Shown here: positions 1 to 11,460 of the stretch, piece after piece
Position numbering within the stretch: position 1 is the stretch's first letter
Layout of the letters: each line of letters opens with the position of its first letter
Source of the DNA: Valencia hispanica
Lineage: Eukaryota; Chordata; Actinopteri; Cyprinodontiformes; Valenciidae
Assembly: GCA_963556495.2 (NCBI GenBank)
Contig: OY747704.1
Location: 35,050,001 to 35,114,000, forward strand
Reading direction: 5' to 3'
Length of the DNA: 64,000 nt
Notes under the pieces: generated by a model
The model's input: only the letters and a program-made list of their open reading frames with translations
Database searches by the model: none
What the model was told of the DNA's origin: nothing
Program-made: the position numbers and the translations under genes

Positions 1-1062
1 AAAAAGACATTGTCAAAATAACAAAATGCAATTTTTTCAGACCTCAAGTAATGGAAAGAGGATACGTTGTTATACATTTTTAAACAGTACCCATGTTTTT
101 TTCATAGTACAAGTTCAGAAATCAATTTTTGGTGGAATAACCAATTCTTTATGCATATTTTAATGCTCTCAATCGGTCTTTCACATTGGTTTTAGGTTTA
201 GGTTATCTTTTAATCTGCACCTCATTAAGTAGAATAATGTGTGCTTGTGTTGAAAGCTATCAGACACTGGAAAGGAAGGGCAGTCATACATGTAGGTATG
301 CAGATTTTTTTTTCAATGTGTCTAATAACCTTTCAGATTCAGGAATAGCCACTTAAAATAATTACAGGTAAGATAATTAACAACATTTGGTAAAACAACA
401 AACTTTATCTTTGAACAATGTGGGGCCGCAAGGCTTCTATTTTATTACTTCTCTGTAGAGGCTGGCTGACTGTTCCTTCTTCTTTTGGACTTTTACATTG
501 GAACGTGTTAGCTTATTATGTTACAACTGAGAGACCGAGAGAAGCTGTTTCCAGATGTTGCTATTCTTTCGGCAGACAGATATGAGAGCTTTATCAACCC
601 TCCTGATCTAATTCTCCCCCAGAACCCCAATTACAGTTTTCCTGTAAGTGCAAAACCCCTCATTTAAGAGGATTATGGGAAGTTCAAAGAAACTGTGTGA
701 CATAATCACACATTATGGGGTAACTCTAAATGCTTTCTTTGGGCAAGCATGGGATATATATTTTTTCACCTCACTATACAAGCTAAACATCTCTCACAAC
801 GACAAGAGACATTGATCCTGACCGGTATTCTTGCTTGTTTAGAGCTAGGTGGCCCAACCATTGCTGAAGTCTGATTGTGTTTAGATCAAACATCTTTGTT
901 GCCTAAACTTAAGTTTTAAAATAACTGCTTGATTTTGTTTTAAGTTGACAGCAAATGAACCCAACTCAAAACTTTATTTAACATTAGAAATCCAATGTGT
1001 GCCCATATTTCTAAAACAAAAAGATATTAAGAAGGTGATGGTGAAAATTTCTGTAAACTCAC
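1..1062. other. ntrk2 intron 4 (partial), no other feature seen
   Basis: AT-rich intronic sequence downstream of exon 4. I looked for the LRRCT exon on the minus strand and did not find it. No clear repeat. Confidence 0.6.
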
Positions 1063-1131
1063 AGATATGAGATGTTGAGGTGCTTGAATATCCTCCAGGA
1101 GAGGGATGACAGGTTGTTATCTTTCAAATTT
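1063..1131 (-). CDS. ntrk2: ntrk2 coding exon 4: third LRR
   Basis: A 69 bp exon between acceptor ...catctccag and donor gtgagttt. It reads NLKDNNLSSLSWRIFKHLNI followed by SYL, matching the last LRR before the LRRCT cap. Phase 2 at both ends. The next exon should open with a GNPxxCxC-type LRRCT and was not found at lower coordinates. Confidence 0.88.
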
Positions 1132-2220
1132 CTGGAGATGAAACAAGAATCAATGAATGGCATTCAATACAAACAAAACAAGAAAGTACTGTTTCAGGTT
1201 GTTTTTAACTGTTTCCTTATCAAACCCAATTAGCCTGCACCAATATTCTCATTTGGAGTTTTGCCCACATACGATTACATCAGTGAATAAAATGAAGAAA
1301 TACTTGTATTTATATTTGTAAATATATTTGTAAGGATATTTGTATCACATTTAGATGAATTATCTTGTTCAGGTTTCTAATTTTGGGCCTTCATGTGCTT
1401 TCTGATTCTTATGACTAATGTCATTATATTACAAATATAAATGGATATATTACAATTATATATAAGAAGTTTATATTAGTTTACAATATACAGTCTATTT
1501 TCACATCACCCATAGATGCACTATACTGCTAATTAAATATTGGCTTTTTTGATAATAATAAATATTTAAAGGGATATTCCACCTCTAATCCAAAATGTGT
1601 CTTTTGCCATATTCCCAAGAGTTAGATAAGTTAGAAAAAAGCATTTTATAACCAGCCCCGTAATTCTCCCGATCTGGCAGCACTCCGTTTGCTTTAGCTT
1701 AGCATAAAGCAATGTAAGTGAATGGTACCCACCAGCATTTTGTGTATAAAAGTGAATAAAATTAATCAATAATGAAAATACAAATTTTGGCTTAGAGGTG
1801 GAATATCCCTTTAATGTCTTCTTACAAAGGTGACTCCGATGAATTAGCACACAAAAAGTAAAAAACATATATGCACAGTCTTTGTCAGGTCAATAGAAAG
1901 AAAAAAACAAAACTTACAAGTACTGTAGCTTTAGGTTGCTCTGAAATGCCAGTTTTGATACGTATGTTAGCTTGCTGTTGGTCACCGTTCTGACACAAAG
2001 TAAACAAATACATCAGTATCATCAGAGTCCTTAGGAACATTAAAAACTGACACATTGGTAAGATTCACTGCGAGAGAAACCTTTCAGTAAATTATAGGGC
2101 GCCTGCTGGGGTGTTTATGAGAAAAATGCATCCGAAAGGAAAATACTCTAGAAAAAATTATCTTCTCATTAGCTCTAATTTACTGACCTGCAATGCAACT
2201 GTAGTAACTTGTAGTGAAAA

Positions 2221-2295
<75 letters not shown>

Positions 2296-4585
2296 TGTCT
2301 ATTTATTTTATTTACTTTTTATTGAAAATGGTGTGAATAAGCTTCTAAATGATCAAAGGAAAAATATGTATTGGCATTACAACAATTAAATCCTTCTTAT
2401 AATTATCTACCAATTTTTTTTGCATGTTTCTACTGGCATTTTGAATAATATTGTTTGGTGAGGAGTTCCAAGTCATGTTGGCAGATCTCCTTGCCATCAC
2501 TCTTATCTCTACCTCTCGCAACCAATTTTCTGACAGATTCAAGTCAGGACCCTCACTGAACCGCTCAAAACGTTATCGTAACTTTCTGTCAGAAGAAACA
2601 TTGGGGTAAAACTAAAAGATTGCTTTAAACCTAAATTTGTCAGGGGTATGAATAATATGCTGGAGTACTTGCTGGAGCAAAAAAAAAAAGTGTACTTGTT
2701 TAACACCGAATTTGTTTGGAGGCCCTTCTCATAGAAAAGCTGTAAGAAAATGTTGGATACATTACCTTTATTAAGAAAAAAAAACTTATACTTTTTCATT
2801 TTCAAGCAGTTGCTTTGATAGTATTTTAGGGACTATACTGAGGGAAATACTGAAAGTGTAAAGTTTACCTCATGTAAAGTGTTGTAACACAAAGCTAGCT
2901 CTCAACCTTTTACAGTTTGTGGCACTATTGGCCTTAATTCATTAGTAGCTAGACAGAAAATGGCAGAGAGAAAAGTCAAAGGGATTCACCAAAAAGGTCA
3001 GGGGCTTAGATTCAAACTTTTTAGAGCTGCATTGAAGAACTGCAACTTCTGCATATGGTACACCTGCTTCCAGCACTGTGCCACGTGGTGCCCCAGCTTT
3101 CTGTGAATTTGGAGTTATTCTACAACAGGTCTAACCACATACTGAAACAAAATACTTGGTATCAATTTATTTATCCTAACAAAGAGTTATATTTTTTTAA
3201 AGACCTCCCTTATTAGAGATATAAACTACAGTGCCTATGTAAATCAAAACACAAGGAAAGTTTATACACTATGACATTGTATCAGTCCCAAATGTCATTT
3301 TTAATACTCTTATTATAATGAGACATGTATGTTTAATAGCACTGTCTTTAAAATAAAAAACACAGGATTCTAACTGAAATATTACACTAAATTTAAATAT
3401 AAATGTTGGTTCCAACGTAATATAAAGTCATAAAGGACTCACAGGTTCCTGAGGTTCTTGTACTTGTTCAGGTCTTTGTCATTAATTGAGGAGAAGCTGC
3501 TCTGGTTTGCAATGTAACTGTCAGGAGATACAAGCGTGCATAACACAAGGAAAACTTGTTAACATGGGAAAGTACAAGCAAAAAATTGTCATCAAGACGT
3601 AAACACATCAAACCCACATAAACAGATGTTTTTTTTTAAATAAACCTTTTGAACGACTACAGCTGATGCACAGTACACAGGGAAACATTGTTGTAGCTTC
3701 TCAGAGTGAGGAAGCAGAATATGTTGTCTCCTCTTTTCCTCAGCAGTATCTGAGCAAAGCACTTGACCCGTTTGTGTTTGAGGGTCCAGCAGGAGACGGT
3801 TTGTGAGCAGCTCCTGTGTGTGCATGAAAAGAAAGGAGCGAGCATGTTTTGAAAAGCAGCATATGTTCTTCCCATATATTACAGTCTGGGATTAGATGTC
3901 TGAGAACATTTCAAGCCAAACAATACACTCGGACAGAACGAAGAATGAGTTATTTTACTAAGATAACAAAGTCGTAGCACCACTCGCTCTAACTGTACAT
4001 AAAACAGTGTCCAAATCAGAAGGTTTACAAATACTAACATCTCAAACTATTTTAATATCAGTTGCTTTTACTATTTCTTTTTTTTTCACAGTAAAACAAA
4101 TACATCTTAAATATGCACTGTAAGTGAAAATATGTGCATAGACTGTAAAGGCAACACAATCTTTAGTTTTTGTGGAAATTGTTGTGGTCTAACACCTAAA
4201 ATGTTTCCACAATATTTAATCACTAATCAACAATGTTTTTGATCTCCCAAAACTAACTAATGCAGTTAGACAACAGTCAGGCTTAACATTATGACCACTG
4301 ACAGGTAAAGGAATACCGCAGATAATCTCTTCTTCTAATCTCTTCTCTGCATCCTCAGAGGAGGTGTGCAAGAAACAGGAAGAACAGGCCAAGCATACCT
4401 GTAAAACGGGCAGTCAGGATGCCCATGATGGTCATAATCTAAACCTACATGTTCCTTTCAAAATGTATTTAAGAATTTATGATTCGGAAAGAAATTGAAA
4501 TAAGTGAATAGAAAACAAATTAATTACTCAGTGACTCAATGTTGGCAGATAAACAAAACAAACAAAACACACAGATATATATAAA

Positions 4586-4656
<71 letters not shown>

Positions 4657-5827
4657 CCAGAGCTGCCAATTTGGATTGGCAGCTCATTAAATTTTGATCA
4701 AACGCTGACATCTAAAGGCATATTCCAAAAAGAAAGAAATCAGGACATCTCAGCAATTAACGCAGACAAGATAAACCATCTCCATGGCTTTTGGCAAGGT
4801 CGATTTGGGTTGAAACTCTTGCCAAGCACTTCATGATTGCTTCTCATGCTCATTTAAACAGCCTCCAAGGCTTCTGCAAGGCCGGTGATAAGGATTGTTT
4901 CTATCTAACCAAAGTCATATCAACAAGGCCGTTTATACCTGTGCCAAAAAAGCTAATCTTCCAGGAGGTGTTTTTATTCTAAAATGTACCTATTTCTCGT
5001 TGCTGCAAATTCAATCCCAGAGATGCACAAAAAAAGGTTCCAGTCATCAAAAATGAGCAAAATATTCAGAATGAATAGAAAGTTGTTGCTTAAACAAATT
5101 CCCCTTCAGCATCAATTCTCCCATCACAGTTTATTCAAACAAACTCATATATATGTGAAGCAGGCTATCTAATATTTGGACTGTGTGTCTGATGAGAGCG
5201 CAGCCAACTAGGCTACACAAACGCAAACACAGATTTGTTTTAATCAGACTTTTCTACGTGGCGACTGGTATTGTCCGTGATTGCAATGAGTGTATTATGC
5301 AATGCAGGTTAGACACTAATCGTGTGGATAGAAAGGGCTGCTACTCACATACCCGGACAATCTGAAAGAGTCATGCATGAGGTTAAGATTCGCTCCATGA
5401 AATGATTTTTAAATCGCCCTTCAATCCAGGCTTCTTCTTTACTGTATGGTGGATCAGCAACAGATGAAGGGTGGGCATTTCTTTATTTGTTGGAAGTGCA
5501 GCCGCGATTAATGGATGTTTAAAAAGAAATAGGTTAGGCCGAATGGAGATGCGGTCCTGACAGCTTCCATACTCACATATCGGTGATGTTCTCCATCTCC
5601 TCGTTCTGCAGGACGGGGAACGCGCTGATCTCCCCCATCGGGTCCACGCAGGAGATCCTGGTGCTACTGCAAGAGCAAGACGAGGGGCATGCCTCCGCGG
5701 ACATCCACGGGTCTCCCGAGCCCACCGTCACCCCGACCGCAACGACCCACCACCAGAAGCACTGCCACGAGCCAGAGGTTCCCCACGCCGAGGGGAGAGC
5801 CCTGATCCCGCGTCCCGAAGTGCACAT
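1063..5827 (-). CDS. ntrk2: Neurotrophin receptor tyrosine kinase TrkB, 5' four coding exons (partial gene)
   Basis: The family is the Trk receptors: type I membrane tyrosine kinases that bind neurotrophins such as BDNF through Ig-like domains lying behind an N-terminal leucine-rich-repeat (LRR) cap. Four exons are visible: 5827-5577, 3517-3443, 1989-1918 and 1131-1063. All are flanked by AG acceptors and GT donors and all junctions are phase 2, so they join in frame. Together they encode a signal peptide, a cysteine-rich LRRNT cap (ACPSSCSCSS) and three LRR units. The 75/72/69 bp exon sizes are the Trk pattern. The ENITD-I-(Y/F)IANQ join and the neighbouring genes favour NTRK2 over NTRK1 or NTRK3. 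The LRRCT, Ig, membrane and kinase exons are not in the window; nothing resembling the next exon was found in 1-1062. I cannot say which teleost duplicate (ntrk2a or ntrk2b) this is. Confidence 0.9.
1566..1814. mobile_element. TTAA-flanked miniature inverted-repeat element (MITE)
   Basis: The ends are near-perfect inverted repeats of about 30 bp (TTAAAGGGATATTCCACCTC at the left, its complement at the right), and both ends carry TTAA. A 249 bp non-autonomous DNA transposon with TTAA target sites fits the piggyBac or Kolobok groups. It lies in the ntrk2 intron between exons 3 and 4. A 100-codon reading frame inside it is incidental. Confidence 0.8.
1918..1989 (-). CDS. ntrk2: ntrk2 coding exon 3: second LRR
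   Basis: A 72 bp exon between acceptor ...gtgtcag and donor gtaagttt. It reads TVTNSKLTYVSKLAFQSNLK followed by LQY, the second LRR of a Trk ectodomain. Phase 2 at both ends. Confidence 0.9.
2223..2292. repeat. (AT)n microsatellite, about 70 bp
   Basis: Uninterrupted AT dinucleotide run in the ntrk2 intron between exons 2 and 3. The Tyr/Ile-rich frame through it is not a gene. Confidence 0.97.
3443..3517 (-). CDS. ntrk2: ntrk2 coding exon 2: first LRR
   Basis: A 75 bp exon between acceptor ...cctgacag and donor gtgagtcc. It reads YIANQSSFSSINDKDLNKYK followed by NLRNL, an LRR unit in Trk style. Phase 2 at both ends, so it adds exactly 25 codons. Confidence 0.9.
4255..4440. mobile_element. 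Short inverted-repeat element relic in ntrk2 intron 1
   Basis: AACATTATGACCACTGAC on the left and TGGTCATAAT on the right form weak inverted ends around about 170 bp. The wording is like a widespread fish Tc1-type MITE. Boundaries are approximate. Confidence 0.4.
4589..4653. repeat. (TA)n microsatellite, about 65 bp
   Basis: Uninterrupted TA run in the ntrk2 intron between exons 1 and 2. Confidence 0.97.
5577..5827 (-). CDS. ntrk2: ntrk2 coding exon 1: signal peptide and LRRNT
   Basis: The ATG at 5827-5825 is the first Met after an in-frame TAG a few codons upstream, and has G at -3. Residues 1-45 hold a hydrophobic stretch around WQCFWWWVVAVGVTVG that acts as a signal peptide. The mature part begins near ACPSSCSCSSTRISC, the four-cysteine LRRNT cap, followed by AFPVL and the ENITD motif with an N-glycosylation site. 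The exon ends GAT AT|gtgagt, phase 2. It is much more GC-rich than its surroundings. Other long frames here on both strands are by-products of that composition. Confidence 0.88.
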
Positions 5828-5953
5828 TTCGGGTGTGCCGACTCTCAGCTATAAGGCTCGCCGAAAAGCCCCACGGCCCGGCCCAGGTTGGCTGGAGATG
5901 AGCCCCGGTTCGGCCAGTCAATGAGAAGAGAGGGGAAGAGAGATGTGGGATAC

Positions 5954-5975
5954 AAAAAAAAAAAAAAAAAAAAAA
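5954..5975. repeat. A22 homopolymer
   Basis: Run of 22 adenines on the plus strand, T22 in the sense of ntrk2, about 130 bp upstream of the start codon. Confidence 0.95.
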
Positions 5976-6153
5976 GCAGAATCCGATGCTGAGGTGGCAA
6001 GAAGCGGTAAAGAGAGGTTAGAAAACCATCAGAGGTCTCCGAGATGACAGAGCTCTGTCAGAAAAAAAGGTGTGAAAAAGATCAGCGTTGTCCTCCAGAA
6101 TCCTCCGTCAGTCAGTCAAAGTCTCACTGCCACAGGGGCGCTGTGTGCCAAGC

Positions 6154-6210
6154 ATCTCTCTATCTCTCTTTCCCTCTCTCTCTCTCTGTCTGCCTCTTTC
6201 TTTCTCTTAG
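6154..6210. repeat. CT-rich low-complexity tract
   Basis: Mainly CTCT with TTTC interruptions; GA-rich in the ntrk2 sense. Confidence 0.85.
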
Positions 6211-6264
6211 ATGTCACTGACCAGAGCGTCCAAGGCACAATGTTCTCTGTGTGTGGATAATTGT

Positions 6265-6292
<28 letters not shown>
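6265..6292. repeat. (CTG)9 trinucleotide repeat, CAG in ntrk2 sense
   Basis: About nine perfect CTG units on the plus strand, so GCA/CAG units in the transcriptional sense of ntrk2, some 440 bp upstream of its start codon. It may lie in the 5' leader. Confidence 0.93.
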
Positions 6293-6295
<3 letters not shown>

Positions 6296-6420
6296 TTGCT
6301 TGGTGCTTGGATAAAATGAGCGGCGCGCAGAGATAAAGGCTGCGATGAGGACAGATGAAGGAGGAGACTGGGGTAGAAGGGAAAGGACGGGTACCCGCAT
6401 CAAAGCGGATCATGTATAGA

Positions 6421-7079
6421 GTGGGACACCATTGATCTCTCTTAAAAAGGGAGATGTTCCTTGATCTGCTCCCAGGAAGGTCTGGGGACAGAGCTGGGAT
6501 ATTTCATTGCCTTAGGAGCATATTTAAGCCTGATGCCTCAATGAAACAGGATAAAATAGTTGGTGATGGAGCATCAGTTGTTTTGACTTGGATTTCCCTA
6601 CTCTTTGATTGTGGCAGTCCAAAACTGTTTGGGAACCTAAGTAGAATTTGATTCTCTCTTCCATTCATAGACCCATTACCAACCACAGCACCACAAATAG
6701 CTCTTAATTGTCCAAGGTTGATTGTTTGCCTGTTATGCATTTAACACCCTTATTCGTGGTTTTCTTGCCAAAGAAACACATACATTGAATACATTGTAGA
6801 GCATGTTTCACATGACCCTCATGCAATTCACAATAGTTATTAGATAGATATTAGAGTTAGCATCTGTGAAGTGGCAGAACACTATGGTGGTCCCAGTTTT
6901 CAAGAAAGAGGACTGGATAGTGTGATCCAGCTATCAAGAGATCAGACTTGACAGCCTCCCCAGGAAAGGGAAAACAGTTTTCATTTTGTTTATGAAAAGA
7001 ATAATAAGCATCACAGAAAATGAAAAATTTAAAAGGAAATTTAAAATAAATACAAAGATATGATCAAATAGAATTGATG
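6421..7079. other. Upstream ntrk2 flank, no gene recognised
   Basis: Short frames have no recognisable domain. No repeat family was identified. Confidence 0.5.
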
Positions 7080-7490
7080 GAAATCTTTTACTGCCACTAG
7101 AAAAGCTATGGTAATTAAAAATGTCTTCAGTCCTGATTTAAAGGAGAAATCTCTGAGCATCTCAGGTTTTCAGACACTTTGTTTCAAAGCTGAGCTGTGT
7201 GGAAACACAGCTCAGCTATCCCGCTAGTGGTACTCTACTTGTTTAGTTATGGTTCTGGGAACTGTGGGTAAATAGGTTTGTCATGACCCAAAGGGTCTAC
7301 ATCCTCCATACCTGACCAGCAACTCTGAAATGTATCTAGGCCCAAGACCAATCTCTATAGACCAGCACCATACATCCTTTTGTTCACAGAGGATCTGTGC
7401 TGTGATTTAAGGATAGGTGTGACATGATCCCTTTTCCTAGGTCAGGACAGTTTGAGATGAAGGCTTAGAACCATATCTCTTGAAGTAATT
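7080..7490 (-). mobile_element. Old L2-like LINE 3' region (relic)
   Basis: Wording and order (Cys-poor 3' UTR, then text about where a coding 3' end would be) resemble the minus-strand L2 3' regions at 22 and 33 kb, but strongly decayed. Assigned by resemblance only. Confidence 0.35.
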
Positions 7491-7629
7491 CTAAATAGGA
7501 GTGTGCTTTCTGTTGGCTATCTGGGCTGCATTTAGGGGATATCTAGTCCTTGTATACCCAAAGCTAGATCTGTGTCCACATTGTCAGCACAAGGTTAAGA
7601 TGTTTCCCAGTCCTGGTTATCCACTTGTC

Positions 7630-7930
7630 ACTAAACCTATCTGTTGTGTTCACAGACAGGAGCTCAACGCATCGTCATTGAGAGAAGGGTGTCGTTTTTG
7701 GGACTCAACTTAGTTTTTTACAGATGATGCGGTTCTATTTGCATCTTCAAACTGGGGCCCTCAGAGTGTACTGAAGCAGTTCGTAGATGAGTGTGAAACA
7801 GCACTCTAAGTTTGAAGTCATTGGGTCTCAACCAGAAAAAGATGAATTGTTTCTTCCTGCTTAGGGGTCAGAATTTGTCTCAAGCAGTCAAGTCTCTAGG
7901 GGTCTTGTTGATAAGTGATGGAAGTGCCTG
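7630..7930 (+). mobile_element. Non-LTR retrotransposon reverse-transcriptase fragment
   Basis: Broken frames read FTDDAVLFASSN, QFVDECET, LNQKKMNCFFL and AVKSLGVLLISDG. These follow the order of the palm region of a fish LINE reverse transcriptase: the (Y/F)xDD catalytic box, then the KxLGV box. Stops and indels show it is dead. The same family supplies the 3' end at 23205-23486. Confidence 0.65.
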
Positions 7931-9790
7931 TCTAAAAACATCAGCTTTTTATTCAATAATTTTCAAAAACATTGTGCTTTAAATGGTACAGACACAAATC
8001 ACCTAAATAAACAATCATGACATGAAATTCGCTTTTAAGGTTTTACTAATGTTCACATTTTTTCCATCAGAATTAAAATTAGTACAGTTGCACTCTGTTT
8101 TAAATTCTAAATCTACAATCTAAAGAGTGTATAATTGTTTATAATGTTCTTTTCAGAAAATTATATATATTCTGTTTGAGAAGTCAAGCACTTTTTGAGG
8201 TTCCCTGCTGAACAGGAAGCCCAAAGCAGCAGCTTTGTTTTCTAGTGCCTTAGGCTCTGGCTGGCCTTGCAATAATGACAGAGGTGGATAAAATCTGCTT
8301 TGAAGACTTTGGCTCATTCTGTTGCCTTGAGATTATTGTATGAATGAGATTTAAGAGCCTGTCAATTTAGTGGCTGTAATTGTCATAATCGTTCTCATCA
8401 ACACCGTGGTTGTCATTATTATCATTTGGTTGTCATGCTGGGCCTCTCTAAACCTGCATGCAGTTAATTAGTTCAAATCAAAGCTGTCCAAATTAGGCTC
8501 TTTCTTTCTTTCACTCAAGTGCAATTGTTCAAATCATGATGAGGGAATATTAAAAATATAATGGAAGGTAATATACATGCAAATTTCTAGATAAGCAACC
8601 TGTTCAGACTCCTAAATGAGCTGGCAGAAGCTTAAACTTCCAGGCAAGACTTGAATGGGATGCCTACATTAGACAACAGAGAATAGGAAACCAAGAAACC
8701 AAGGGACTAGTTGCCAGTCATCAAATTTTTGGCTGGCATCTACTAGACCAAGTGTCACATTTCAAAATCATTAGGTCATATTTCACAATCATTTGTGGGT
8801 TATAGCTTTACTGGACTTGAATCAATATGTCATCCCAGGGTGGAGGCTGGATGCCAGTCACTCTGCAGAGATACATCTCTTTCAGCTGGCTGTATTTCTA
8901 ATAAGAGTGGATCTGTCTTTAACATGGCCAAGCCACTGAAGGACAAAGCTACTTCTCCTCAATCTGTCACCTTGTAGCTGAGCGACAGATGATGACAGCC
9001 CATCTGCCTGAGAGCAGCAGCAGCATTAGCAGCAACCACCCCAGCATATCGCACCATGTGAGGAACCCTCTCCTGTGTCCTGTCTCTCCCTGTGCAGCTC
9101 AAACATGACGTTTGCGCTGACGCACAGGCAGTGCTGCTGAATAGGCTAGCGTAATTATGGAGCTCTGTCTGTGTCTTAACCAATCTGGATGCCTGCCTGC
9201 CTCAGAAACGGAGTGTACACGTTCCACACAGACAGAACATGGTGGGCAGACCAATTAAGTCACTGTAACATAAATATAATACTCCAGTTGCTCTGTGTGC
9301 CTTTTGAAATCTGACAGAGGTCATAGCCTGAGTTAAAGGTCTCTGACATTTTAAGCAAACAATAACCCCTTTCAGCACTTGAAGACACATAAAAACATTA
9401 ATTCAACATCAAGTTCTGAGTCACAATATGTCACATACGAAGTTCAGAAACATGCAAGTTCTTTAATCTTCTTACCCCAAAGATGATTCACAATGGATAT
9501 TCAAATTGCAGCTATAAATACAAGCATAACTATTAAAAGTTAAAAGTGTGGAAAGAACATAAAAATTCCTAAACATCAACAAATATATATATTTTCAAAA
9601 AGGACGAAATAATTATATAAATCATTTGCCTTCAAAATTGTTACTGTAAAATAAAAATGCTGTCTTTATTTGGTAAAATACACACCAAGATGTTTATGTA
9701 TCGAAATGTGTATTTCACAAAAGAGTGTCACAGTAATGGCATCTTCCTTACACCTCTGCATTATTAACTTATAACCTATAACTTATAGTA
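7931..9790. other. Unique-looking non-coding DNA
   Basis: No gene or clear repeat. Stretches at 8200-8530 (several ATTA and TAATTAG motifs) and 8960-9160 (TGACG motifs near 9110-9121) look like ordinary-complexity, possibly conserved DNA upstream of ntrk2, but this is a guess. Confidence 0.4.
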
Positions 9791-10200
9791 TTGCACTAGA
9801 TCAGGGTATCGATTCAAATTTCAAGAATCCATTCTATTATGATTCTCAAGAGTTAAAATAAATGATCATGAGTGGATCCAATCTGTTCCAATTCGATATT
9901 GATATGGGTCAGTGCTATTAAAAACTTTATTTGAGCTGTTACCTTAATTATACACCTGTAATTCAACGTAATTCAACACTTGGAGAGGTTAAAATTCACC
10001 AGGGGAATCTGTATTAACCCTTTCAGACCTAAGCCTTAAAATGGCCCTCTGGAATGTTCCCTCATATTTTAGCTGTGAAAAGGGCAAAACAATTTTAAAC
10101 GATCGAATAGATTTATGGATGTCCAAATTGATTTTTAGGAATTTTTATAAGAACCAATTCAGAATTAAAGAATCTATTTTTTTCAACACAGCACTATATT
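9791..10200. repeat. Possible hAT-like MITE relic
   Basis: Contains ATCGATTCAAATTTCAAGAA and several related GATT/AATC stretches typical of fish hAT MITEs that begin with multiple ATCGATTC words. No target-site duplication was found; ends are uncertain. Confidence 0.3.
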
Positions 10201-10309
10201 GTACCCTATTGATGGGAGTTTTTTGTAACCCGGTCTCATTTTGTTTTTCATATTGCTTGGGTCTTACTCCATCAGAATTGTGAATTTGTTATCATAAATC
10301 CGAATTTTA

Positions 10310-10445
10310 ACTGGTTTTGCATTTTGGGGGGACACGCAGCAAAGGTCTCAAAGTTGGATATCAAACCCCAGACAGCTGTGTCCACAGCTAATAGTCTCTG
10401 GTTCTGGGGCGCCTCCTCTACCTCTACACCATATGCCTCCCTAAA
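10310..10445 (-). mobile_element. tRNA-derived SINE head, relic
   Basis: On the minus strand GGTGTAGAGGTAGAGGAGGC resembles a pol III A box region. It is followed after about 45 bp by GGGTTTGATATCC, a decayed B box, then CCTTTGCTGCGTGTC, a phrase common after the tRNA-like head of fish SINEs. Decayed; not a functional tRNA. Confidence 0.45.
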
Positions 10446-11324
10446 AAATGGTTTATGATGCCAAATTTTGTGTTGCATTACAGTTTACCGTGTTGTTGCA
10501 TCTGTCACAGTAGTCTGTTTCAAATGTCTATAAATCACAACCATTCTTGCATCACTTCCACATCCTTTTGTCTGATATTCACTCAGGTTGTCATACCTCC
10601 CGTCACCTCATGAAACTGTATTACAACCATATGTTTCTGTGCTACATCATCTTCAGTTTTTATTTCTGAGTTATATTTACTCAGTTTATCTCCCTGAAAA
10701 TCATCTTTTGTTTTTAATAACAATCAGTTTTGATTTTGAACTAAAATCATTAGTCCCTCTATTTTGAATGACAGTCACATTTTATTTTATCAGATCCCTT
10801 GTTTTGATACATCACAATCCACATAGATTATGGTTATTGATCAGCTTTCTTGTTACATCATGATCATTTCATTGTTATGATGCTGCACAATAAACACTGC
10901 ATTGTTGCCTCAGAATCAGGTATAGTTGTATTTCTATGACTGGTTTTGCTGCTTTAGAATTTCCCATTAAAACAATTTTCTTTGATTAAAAAATAAGGAT
11001 TTTGTTTTGTCACAGTCAGTAAGTGCTATGGCACTGAAATCTTTCTAAAATCACAGTTATTTGCTTAGTTTCTTTATTTTTACATTGACTTGTGATACCA
11101 TGGAGCTTTGCAATTACAATGTTATTAAACTGAACTGTTGTTGCTTCAAAAATGCATGTTGTTCAAACACAAAGAATTTTATTGGCATAAGCATTCAGTA
11201 AGTAAAACACGAAATGCCACAGCTCTCTCTCAGCTAAGATTTACAACAATAAATAAACTGATCAATAAAAACTACAAAAGCAATACAAAAGTTAGCATTA
11301 TCACACAATACAACTAAAAAAGCA
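10446..11324. other. AT-rich non-coding DNA, no feature seen
   Basis: Many CATCA/TGTT-rich phrases such as TTGTTACATCATGATC recur loosely between 10500 and 11000, which hints at an old low-order repeat. No gene. Confidence 0.35.
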
Positions 11325-11460
11325 GCATTCGTCGGGCGAGAGGCGGGGTACACCATGGATAGGTCGCCATTCCATCGCAGGGCAACACAGAGACAGCTAG
11401 GACAAACAACCATGCACACACACACACACACACACACTCATACCTAAGGGCAAATTCATT
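11325..11460 (-). mobile_element. SINE tail fragment with (AC)n
   Basis: The phrases GGATAGGTCGCCATTCCATC, GCAGGGCAACACAGAGACA and ACAACCATGCACACAC recur in many fish SINE/interspersed repeats. Similar wording occurs at 35580-35640. A (CA)n run at 11414-11437 is part of it. Confidence 0.55.

Larger units (their letters stand above)
5828..6420 (-). promoter_or_regulatory. Probable ntrk2 5' leader and proximal promoter region
   Basis: This lies directly upstream of the ntrk2 start codon on the minus strand. Its left part is GC- and CpG-rich like exon 1. It contains A22 (5954-5975), a CT-rich tract (6154-6210) and a CTG run (6265-6292). No TATA box was recognised and no transcription start can be fixed by eye; GC-rich, TATA-less promoters are usual for this gene class. 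The long frames across it are low-complexity by-products. Confidence 0.5.

Noticed and set aside
5583..5924. 113-codon plus-strand frame over the GC-rich region
   Set aside because: It is antisense to the ntrk2 signal-peptide exon, which has matching splice sites and homology.
6116..6413. Poly-Ala and poly-Ser frames upstream of ntrk2
   Set aside because: Produced by the CTG repeat and CT tract; no domain, and they lie in the probable leader.
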